Positions 1-8,500 of a stretch of DNA of 64,000 nucleotides are shown in pieces. The DNA comes from Symbiodinium sp. CCMP2592. Its lineage: Eukaryota > Sar > Dinophyceae > Suessiales > Symbiodiniaceae. The translations under genes and the position numbers were made by a program. The stretch lies in assembly GCA_905221615.1 (NCBI GenBank), contig CAJNDT010006183.1, positions 258,501 through 322,500 on the forward strand, in the 5' to 3' direction. The notes under the pieces are model-generated. The model saw only the letters and a program-made list of their open reading frames with translations, was not told the DNA's origin and searched no databases. Position 1 is the first letter of the stretch, and the number at the start of each line of letters is the position of its first letter.

Positions 1-40
1 CCTCGGAGTCTCTTGACTCTTGCTGTCAGCTACCGGTGAC

Positions 41-280
41 ATGGGCAGGACGTCCAATGCAAAGGCACCCAAAGCAAAGGCAGCGCCCAAGAGCGCGACA
101 GATGATGTCCTCCTGTGCAGAGAAGCGGTGGACGCAGTGTCGGCGGCCATCGGCAATCTTCGTAAGAAGGGTGTCTGGCCCCAAAAGGCACTGCCAGCCG
201 ATGAGTGCAGCTTCAAGGGTGTGCAACCATTTCCCCCAAGATGGTGCGGGAGAACGCTCATGAACAGCGGAGCCAAGGAG
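41..280 (+). CDS. Gene 1 exon 1 with basic N-terminus
   Basis: Eighty codons from ATG 41. The first 18 residues are Lys/Ala/Pro rich, then a helix-like stretch follows (TDDVLLCREAVDAVSAAIGNL). An upstream in-frame TTG at 20 is also possible. Ending the exon at 280 gives an AG|GC donor and removes the in-frame TAG at 317-319, so the reading runs NSGAKE into GVPSAEQAHYLGVL. If the 39-nt intron is wrong, the gene is broken here. Confidence 0.45.
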
Positions 281-3200
281 GCAGGTAGTCTTGAGCATTT
301 CGAATTTGTCAACATCTAGGGTGTCCCTAGTGCTGAACAGGCGCACTACCTTGGCGTGCTGTCGGATCTGGACATTCAGTCGGGCCACTGCTGGTCCAGC
401 AACGCTGAACTCCAGATGTCGGTGCAGTATTGGTTTTCTGGACGTGAACCTGAACTTCCGATGCTCAGTGTGATGATTGATGAGAGCTCCACAAGGCTTC
501 ACGGTTGCAACACAGTCATGAAGAGAGGGTGCACATGTTAAGCCTTGCGCAGGGGTTCTTTCAAGCTCAACGAGAGCTGGTGCCGCATTGCAGCCTTCTG
601 TGTGGCATGGTCCGAGTGCCTCGAAAAAGGTGACAACGAGAAGTGCAAGAGTTTCCTGAAAGCGGCGAGCCAGAGCCGCTTCTGCTTGATAGCATCAAGT
701 GGACAGGCGTTGCCACGCTTTTGGAAGAGCTACCAGAATGGTGAGGATGCCGAAAGGATCGCTTTGGAGCAGGGCAATGCGATGTGTTTCCGACTGGGTG
801 AGAAGTACGTGGAGTCCGAAGCTTAGAATTTGAGCCCGCGTGAGGTGCGTGCGTGCGTGATGTGATGTGCTCTTTCTTCCCGCCCGCCTCAGGTTCAAAG
901 CCGTTCTCCAGTCCCTTGGTCAGGACACAACGGTTGAGCACATGTTCTCCGAACTTCAGAGCGCAATCAAAAGTGGTGAAGTTCGCTTTGCCTCCGCGGA
1001 AACCACAGTGAAGACGGCGGACCAGGTGAAGAAGCTGATTCACCTGGTCGAGACCAGTCAGCGGGCAGGCCAGGGGAGTCGGAGTTGATTGGAGTGGTGA
1101 TTCCTGCATGTCAATGGTCAATGGGATCGTTGCAAATTAATGATAATCTCCAGGTGTCTACGAGCTGCTGAAGGGGCTTCAGATGGTGAACGGTGAGCGA
1201 ACGTGGGCTTCGAGGTGGGCCATCGCTACGCGGCTTCCAGGCTACGTCAAGTCCGATCTGGATGACATGCGATGGGTGTCGCTTCACATCTCGTTCTTGA
1301 TGAAGCCAGAGTCAAGCCCCGACGGCAGCTTGGCAGCCTTAAACAGTGACAGTGTCAGGATTGGGAGAGAACAACAGAGTCTTTTGTCTCGAGGCTGGAA
1401 GAGGAAGGTGAAGTTCGATGCGCTCAGCCTCACCCGTGACACCCTCAAAGAAGCTGTTGATTTCTTTTTGTTTTTGAAGGGCGTCTTGCAAAAATTGTGT
1501 GAAGAGTACCAACTTCCTGACGCTGATCCATGCGCGAGTTTGCACAAGAAATACATGGGTGACTTCTTGGACATCACAACGTTCAAGAACAGAAGTCATG
1601 CTGCCGCAGGCGCTCCCTTGTCAGTCAGTGGTTTGCACCGCAAACAATTAAGTCGGTCAGTGCAGCTCGTTGACTCAGGCACCCTACCCACGCATAGCCT
1701 TTGCATGATCGGCTTGGTGAATGAGTTCTTGGTGGGAGAACACGATCAAGCACTGTATAGTGTCCTGTGCAATCATTCACAAGCGAGCTTGGCTACGCGG
1801 ATCGCGGACAGTCGAATGGTGAAGATCTTCAAGCCGGCCACGGAAACGCTGGAGCCCCAGGTCAGAGGTGTCGTGATGTTACTTGGCACTTGGTTCCCCC
1901 TAGCTGTGACAATGGTCGTCCAGTTTAGAAAGTCAGGTGGACAGAGGCCATGCAGCCCTCAGCCACATTGGCAGACGCTCCGACAGAAGAGTTGGGCGCT
2001 GATGCGGAGAATGGTGAGGGAGCAGGGGCTGCGGGTGAAACGCCTGCCCCACCACTTGAGCCAGGTCGAGCTGTGGCTCAGGCTGAGATGGACCTCTATG
2101 TGAAGTGGTTGGTGTATGATGGTGACGACGCAGCAAAACTCACAAGCTTGCTGCGCCAGATCGAGGGCGTGACCCTGCCGTTGCCCACTGGCAAGAAGGT
2201 GATGGTGAACTGGGATCATGCCGTTGAGGTAGAAGCATCCCTCTCTTTCACCACAACGCATTGCCCGTTTACAAGGGTGCCAAAGCACCAGAAGAACCGC
2301 TTTGCATATGTGCGAAAACTATGCGACAGCTTTGCATTCGGTGAAGGGAGCTTTGCCGGACAGGCGGGGCTTGTCTTTCTGTTTAAACATGTTGCAATCA
2401 GTCAAAGTCTTGTGCATGACAACAGACAAGTAGCTCATCATTGCGTGTGGCTTCGTCAGGCCTGCTTGGTGACGTTCGACTGCGGTCAGGCGCATTTGGC
2501 ATCCGACATCAAGAAGTGTGTGAGTGGCAGCGCCAATGAGACCGTGCTGCACTCCATTGACTTCATGCCCACCGGTGACGGATTGCAGAAACGGTCAGTC
2601 TACGCTTTGAAGAGGCGCTTGTGGCAGATGGGGATTGGCAAGGGTGATATACTCATGCATACTCAGACTCATTATGGTCCTCCTGTTGTTGACATGTGGT
2701 TTATAGCTTGGGGTATCAGTGTTTCTGCAGCAGGACTCAAAGTTTAGATTTGTTACGACTATATTCTACGAAGACAGTGCGGTGGAGGTGGTTAATTCAG
2801 TAGCATTTTAGTGGCTTTAGCCTTCAGGGCAGACGACTGTACTCGGTGTCTCTGCGATGTGTTATCAGAACTTGGGGCATTAGTTGAAGGAGTGGGCCGA
2901 TACCCCCTGGTGCAAAAGCTTAGAGCAGTGCAAGGACTGTGACTTGTAGCTGAGGGTGTCCTGGCATTGTGTTTGAGTATTCGCACTGACACAGAAAGTG
3001 TTCTATGCGTCCTTGATACCAGGGAGGGTGCGAAAAGACGCAGAACGTCGGCGAAGATCATTGGTGACATGTCCAAGTTCAACGGCAAGGAGACGGCCTA
3101 CATTTGGGCACCGGCGGCTGCAGAGTTCCACGCCAAGGAGTACAAGTTCTTGCACGCGCCTGGGCCACTGGTTTGCACTTCTCAGACTTGGAAGTTACAT

Positions 3201-3854
3201 TGACAAGTGTGTCTCGAAGCCACCCTGAACTGCCAGCGCATCCTAGGATTGGTGATTCTTCCTCAGCTTGGTGGCCGGTTCCGCTGCCGGATCCCTCCAC
3301 CCTCATCTCTTGCAAGGGTGAAGAGAAGCAGAAGTGCATGACCAGATGCAGTGAGGCGGCTGACGCCGCCGTCGACATCAAGGACGACGGTGACGTGCCC
3401 CTGGCGTTCTTTGCACGCCAGGTGGTTCTCTTTAAAGAGCTACTCCACCAGACGGGAGCTGCTAGGGTGATCCAGTTGTCGCCGAACGACGTCAATTTGG
3501 CGTTGGCGGCGGTCGAGCTCCGGGTTTTCATGGTGAATGTGGTCAAGAGCACAGACCACATGGCTATCTTGCAGAAGGCTGGGGCTTCTAATTTTACTTA
3601 GTCTTCTAATAAGTTCGCATGGTGATGCTCTGCTGTGTTCTTTCTGTTGTGAGGTGATCCAGGAGGAAGTCTTCAAGCTGACGAAAACGTCCGGAAGTCG
3701 TCTCTTCAATGCTGCTGGCCAGGGCAGCGCGGTCGATGGTGACGAGGCTGATGAGACGCAGAGCGCCCAGGGTCAGACTGAGGAGCCGGAGGCAAGCGAA
3801 GCTGGCGCAGAGCCGGCAAACGGGGCGGATGATGAAGATCTGCTGGGCTTCTAG
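41..3854 (+). CDS. Gene 1: unrecognised multi-exon protein (whole gene model)
   Basis: Seen: open blocks that join in frame through plausible introns, approximately 41-280, 320-495, 553-813, 893-1068, 1154-1860, 1947-2640, 3023-3170, 3317-3577 and 3654-3854, about 950 residues. The start is the ATG at 41, giving MGRTSNAKAPKAKAAPKS, a Lys/Ala/Pro-rich basic start. The end is the TAG at 3852-3854 after an acidic tail ending DDEDLLGF. Introns 281-319, 496-552, 1069-1153 and 3578-3653 fit GC-AG; 814-892, 1861-1946 and 3171-3316 fit GT-AG. The 2640-3023 junction is uncertain, and the exon of 1947-2640 may hold a further GC-AG intron near 2361-2459. I do not recognise the family. A stretch in the exon of 3317-3577 (LSPNDVNLALAAVELRV) faintly recalls a Rossmann-type motif, too weak to assign function. 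The whole gene shares the sense-strand GGTGA enrichment with gene 2. Confidence 0.5.
320..813 (+). CDS. Gene 1 exons 2-3
   Basis: Two blocks in the same frame as exon 1: 320-495 (GVPSAEQAHYLGVLSDLDIQSGHC and onward) and 553-813 (SFKLNESWCRIAAFCVAWSE to KYVE). They are separated by a TAA at 539-541, which lies inside a possible 57-nt GC-AG intron (496-552); a 24-nt GT-AG alternative is 529-552. Exon 3 ends most consistently at 813, because that phase joins the frame of the next exon at 893. Confidence 0.4.
893..1068 (+). CDS. Gene 1 exon 4
   Basis: The acceptor follows a pyrimidine-rich tract ending CCTCAG at 892. It encodes FKAVLQSLGQDTTVEHMFSE to HLVETSQRAG, largely helical. The donor at 1068/1069 is AG|GC and leaves one codon base that is completed by GT at 1154, giving Gly then VYELLKGL. 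Confidence 0.45.
1154..1860 (+). CDS. Gene 1 exon 5 (long open exon)
   Basis: About 235 codons open without interruption, from VYELLKGLQMVNGERTWASR to IFKPATETLEPQ. It follows a CTCCAG acceptor. A short internal intron near 1310-1380 cannot be excluded because that part is low in recognisable structure. The phase-0 exit at 1860 is followed by GTCAGAGG, a GT donor, and the next frame resumes at 1947. No domain recognised. Confidence 0.5.
1947..2640 (+). CDS. Gene 1 exon 6 (possibly two exons)
   Basis: Begins AMQPSATLADAPTEELGADA, an Ala/Glu/Pro-rich linker, then a folded-looking stretch (MDLYVKWLVYDGDDAAKLTS, VNWDHAVEVEASLSF) and ends about RRLWQMGIGKG. The part 2361-2459 starts GC after CAG, ends CAG, is a multiple of three and encodes atypical residues, so it may be a retained-frame GC-AG intron. 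The 3' boundary is approximate; frame quality drops after 2640. Confidence 0.42.
3317..3577 (+). CDS. Gene 1 penultimate exon
   Basis: Phase-0 exon starting GEEKQKCMTRCSEAADAAVD after a CTTGCAAG acceptor. Ends ...STDHMAILQK. The donor is AAG|GC at 3577/3578 and the intron 3578-3653 ends TTGTGAG. The stretch AARVIQLSPNDVNLALAAVE resembles a beta-strand, Gly/Pro-loop, helix arrangement, not assignable to a family. Confidence 0.45.
3654..3854 (+). CDS. Gene 1 last exon with acidic tail
   Basis: Phase-0 start VIQEEVFKLTKTSGSRLFNA, then a Gly/Asp/Glu/Ala-rich disordered tail ending ANGADDEDLLGF and TAG at 3852-3854. The low-complexity acidic end and the loss of coding quality downstream make this a credible true C-terminus. 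Confidence 0.5.
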   Translation: MIQEEVFKLTKTSGSRLFNAAGQGSAVDGDEADETQSAQGQTEEPEASEAGAEPANGADDEDLLGF

Positions 3855-5369
3855 GGTGATTTTTTGCTTGGCTTTGGACAGTTTTGACACTCGCAACTGT
3901 GATATCAGTGCCAGTCGAGCCCCGCCGCAGTGTAGCCGTTCCATCAATTCTGAGTGGATCCAGTGGGTCATATCGCAGCCTTGTCTTTGCACAGCATTGT
4001 TAGCATTGTTCCTCTAGTCAGAGTCTAGTATCATTAGCTTAACTTAGGCTGTGCAGCGGCAGGGCACAAATGCCCGGGCATTTAAGAACGTCCTTGCGAC
4101 TCTGCGCAAGCAGTGCTCTGACAGCCGTTGGCGCGACTGAGTTGGTTTTCCAAACAAAAGTGACAGACTCAGTGTTATCTCAATGGAGAGTCAGAGGAAT
4201 GATTGTGCCAATGGCCCGGCAAGCACAGGTGATAGCCGAGAGTCGATGGTCAGAGGTGAGACGCTGTTACTTTAGTAATCTTTAGCAACTTTGCAGTTGC
4301 CGTTGCGGCTTGTGGCGGTCTAGCTGCGAGAAATGTCAAATCACTGTGCGGACTTCTGCAGACATCCAGCTGTTGTATGTGCTTTGCCTTTGCGCGTGAA
4401 CTCTCTCAGGTGTGTGTGGTGGGGAGCACATTGCAGCGACAGCCGGCAGCTCGTTGGCTTGGGGCCCCAAGATCAAGGGTTCAGGGGTGCCGGGATGTTT
4501 TTATTCGAAGCCAGGTAATCATATCATACAGGCTGAGTGAGCGTTGAGAGCTATAAAGAATCTAGTCAGTGAAACGCCGGCTTGGTGAAGCTTGTCATGC
4601 TTAGTTGCTGCTGCCCAGGTCTTGGCGGTATTGGAACGGTGCGCAGGTGCATCGCAAGCCCGGCGTGTGTTGAGAAGTGTATCTCGATGGGAAGTGAATA
4701 GTATTAATACAGTGTCGGTCTTATGGACTAGGCATTGACGAATCGGAATTTTGAAAATTCTTATTGTGTTCTGATTGATTGACGTCCAGCAGATGCAGTG
4801 TGTGTTGCTAGTTTGTCGGTTTTGTCAGGGCCGACTATTATTACATAGAGCGGGGTGGATATCCGATCGGAGGATTGTAGCTGTGTTTCCAGACTCTGAG
4901 ATTTAAAGACAATGTTGGTGCATGTGAGTGCAGCCGGGCTTGCTGAATCCCACACTGTCAGTCGGTCGAGGGTCATGCCTGAGCGCAACAGATGTTCTGG
5001 CAGTTTGCCGGCTCAGCTCATGGACGTGTTCATGTGTGGAGGCAGCATAGCTCAGAGGCTGAGGCCAAGGGTCTATGCTTCATGCAGAGAAGGCGTCATA
5101 TCGTTATTTGGGAGCAACACTTCAACAGTCGAAGCTGTGCAGACATTAGTTTTTTAGGGTCATGATTGCTGCTGCCTGCGCTCAGTCAGAAGGGGCTGGC
5201 AGTGGGGCGAGCAGCAGCAGCAGCTCAGACAGGGGTTCAGTCAAGCGCAAAGCAGAGTCAGTGGAAGCTTGACGTAATATTAATCCTGCCTCTGTCAGCT
5301 TTTGTCAGTGTGGCAGAATGTACTGTCGCACAGATCCGTTTCAGAGAGCCGTTGGCTTGAGGTGTCAGG
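3855..5369. other. Spacer between gene 1 and gene 2
   Basis: About 1.5 kb with only short overlapping open frames and no exon I can place. GGTGA density falls to about 2 per kb here, against about 9-10 in neighbouring exons. It probably holds the gene 1 3' region and the gene 2 promoter or 5' exons, but no TATA-like or polyadenylation signal was identified. Confidence 0.35.
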
Positions 5370-5540
5370 TGATGAGCCACAGGACGTTGCGGAGCACGTG
5401 CAGCCGGGGTGCAAGAAGAAAAGGCAAGTGGGCAAGGTGGCAGCCGGCGCCTATCTGAAGTTGACACGGGGGTCCGGCGTGCCCCGAGAGGGTGACCAGA
5501 AGCACGTGAAAGCTTGCTTGGACAAGTTCGGCAGTGAACC
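5370..5540 (+). CDS. Gene 2 candidate 5' exon
   Basis: Encodes an acidic-then-basic stretch, SGDEPQDVAEHVQPGCKKKR to VKACLDKFGSE, ending before an in-frame stop at 5554. The composition and the GGTGA spacing fit the exons downstream. It could instead belong to a separate small gene. Confidence 0.35.
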
Positions 5541-8500
5541 TTGCTTGCTAATATAGGCTTAGGACAGTCGCGAGATTAGAGAATCCAGCAAGAGTGAGAA
5601 AGACCCAGCCCGTATTTTCAGCAACTGAGGTCAGTCAGGCTTTGAAGAGCTGTAACCGCTGCCGGTGGATAAAGAACAGGGTGAATTGGCAAGAGCGCTG
5701 CAGCTACGTTCTGCGGGATGGTTCCAAGACTTCCTGGCTTCAGCTTAGCAGTGAGTCCCAGGACTTCGGCTTGTATTGCTCGTTGTGCCGGCAATATGGT
5801 AAATGCCCTTTGAGCCCGTATGTGGCTGGCACGAAGGGTGAAGTGAAGCGACATGGCTGCAAGCGTAGCATGAAAAGCAGGGTCATTGCCACACCTAATT
5901 TGGAAAGCATACTGCGAAGCTTACATCGTTTGTCCCCATCAGAATTAGCGAAATGGATTTTGTTTGTTATCTGGTTCGTGTCTTCGTGAGAGGAGTAGAG
6001 CACTGCGCATGCTTGTTACTTGTGAATGGGCATTGGCATCAGAGCACAGCGCAGAGCTGTCTGCGGAAACCCGAATCATCTGAGGCCAGGCTGCAAGGCG
6101 ACCTTGCAAATTTGCGATCTCATGGAGCATGCGCAGTGGCCTCATCACCAGGCGGCCTTGCGCTTCGTGCTTGGAGAAGATGGTGAAGCGCCGCAGGATG
6201 CAGATGCCAGCAGGGTGACGGCGGCAGAGGGAATGCCAACTCTGGCACAATTTAAACTGAGCCGCGAACTTGGGGGTGAGCTTCAAACGGCACAGGCGTC
6301 AGAGCATCCGGGCTGCAGCATGTGTGGTAGCAGGCATGTGTGACATAGGGTGACAACGCACTTGTTTCGGTGCAGCTTGATCGCAGGTATCGCCGAAGAT
6401 GTGAACTGGCTTTCAGGGGTGATCCACACAACTTCCCATTGGCTCGTTCTTGCGAGAGGCAACACTGGGCACAAGTGGTGACAATGTCCAAGCAGGCCTT
6501 TGCAGACGACATCAAGGATCTAAAGGGTGACATCCTTGCGATTGGCCTCGCTGAGGACGTGTGTGGGGATTACAAGATTTTGAGGGCCAGGTATGTTTAC
6601 CGCGACTTTAGGGTGAAGACACGTCTCGTGGATGTTGCCCTGTCACCTGAAAAATCAGCGGTGAAGAAGCTGGAGCAACTCATGGCCAGCATACTTAGAG
6701 CGGTGAATGGTGACGAAAGGGCAGCAGCTGGCTTCAGAAGCAAAGTCAAGGCAGGGTTGAGGGCTGAGTTAGTAATAGACTTAGATTATTTGAGTGGTGA
6801 GTCGTGCCAAATAGGAATTGAAAGCCCTTCGTCAGGTTTTCTGCAGTGACGGTGAGCCAGCCGAGCTGGCGGCTGGTTCCATCTGCCGGACAAGGCTCCC
6901 GGCGCTTCGGACAGTTTGGAGGTGCACGCTTCATTCTGGCCAAAAGAGCTTGGAAGCAGCGGTGAAATCCGATGACAGTGTGAACCTGCTAGTCACTGAG
7001 CTGGTGACCCGATTCAGCGACCACGAGGGTTTGGGAAGTCTAGCCAGAGCGGTGACTAATTCCAACAAGCTTCGCTTTCACTTCTCAGCGGTGCAACAGC
7101 GTGACCTCGACTCCTTGGGTGAGCTGGCGTTCCTGGCCTGCAGTGTCAGCCGTGTGATTCCGATAATTCGTCTTGAAGTTTGGTTCAGTCCTGTTACCGT
7201 TTGCCAATCGCGTTGCAGATGCATTTTCAATCGCCAAGGAATGCAAATTGCAAGCTTTCATTCGCGCAGCAAAGATTTAGCACCATAGCCGACGTGCTGC
7301 GACTGGTGAGCTTGAGGAGTCAGACGATCGTGACTTTTCTGTGCGAACTCCGTGCCAAGGGTGAGAAGCACTCAAACTGGGCAGCTCGCCTTTTGGACGA
7401 GGCCGGCTATGGTTGCCGGGCTTAGTTCAAATTCAGGGCGGTAAGCATATGCTTTGATGCCCTCTGGTATGTCTGACAGGTGGTGACGACCAAGAATTTG
7501 ATCCTCGTCGCCCTTCTCGCCGAATTCGTGACCACCGCGACGAAGTACGTGAGAAAATGGGACAACGTAGGGCGCGGCAAATCCGGTGAAGCCAAGGCGA
7601 ACTGGGTGAGCCAAGTCGCCTACGTTTCGCGGAGCGTGGGCCTACTGAAAGAGGCCAGGACACGTGCTTGAAGTAAGACATGGCCTTTAACCTAGGAGAC
7701 GACACGGCAGAGTCAATAGCATCATAACGACGTGTGGTCGACAGTCACAGTTCAGGAGCTCAAGAAGCTCTTCGAGTTTCAGGGTCGAAGGCAACCACTG
7801 GTGATGGATGAGGCGTACACACGAGGATATGTTCATCTTCTGTGGGAGAGTCTTCAGAAGCGTCGCTCGACTGCTTTGGGGCATTGCCTTTTTTGCTGAT
7901 TCTTCTGATTCACGACCATCTAATATTATTGCTCAGAGGTGGCCCATGCTTGCAGATGTGATATCATGTGTAGAAGATAGCTCAGCGACGAAGGATTGCT
8001 CTTATACTCACCGGACGCGAAAAGCAGGGTTGAGGGTTTGGGGTTTAGGTTTAAAGCTTCTCAATTTCCAAGGTTCTGAGACAGCAGGCTACACCATCGT
8101 GGGTGACGGCCAGCTCCTCTACAATGGTGAAGGCATAGAAAGGAGTTCAGGGTGACCGGGCACACAGGGTGACAGGGTTGGCAGCCCTGACGAGGCATGA
8201 CGCGGAAGCAGTTCAGGGATTGTGTCGTCGAGCATCTTGGAAGGGTGAAGAACATCAGCAAGCTGTTCGTCGAGTCCTTGGAGTGTGAGCATCAAGCTGG
8301 CATCGGCAAGTGTTTCTCCGCCTTCGACGTGGAGGGCAAGGGTGATGTCAGGCTCGCCTGTTTCACCCTAAACCCTAAACCCTAAACCGACGGCAGTGCT
8401 TTCGATGTGTGCAGGGGTGACTTCGTGCAGCCGCTAGCGGTGATGCTGGGTTCCACCGTCGCCTCCTTAGCTCTGTACAGCTTTCGGTGAGAGTTGCAAT

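Noticed and set aside
26..1121. Minus-strand frames of 158 and 184 codons opposite gene 1
   Set aside because: Antisense shadows of GC-rich exons with atypical composition; the + strand frames join through splice sites.
5348..5362. Relict dinoflagellate spliced-leader sequence (CCGTTGGCTTGAG)
   Set aside because: Resembles only the 3' half of the known leader and differs at several positions; no upstream leader sequence.
8290..8360. EF-hand in the exon ending FDVEGKGDV
   Set aside because: The 12-residue loop spacing and the final Glu are missing.
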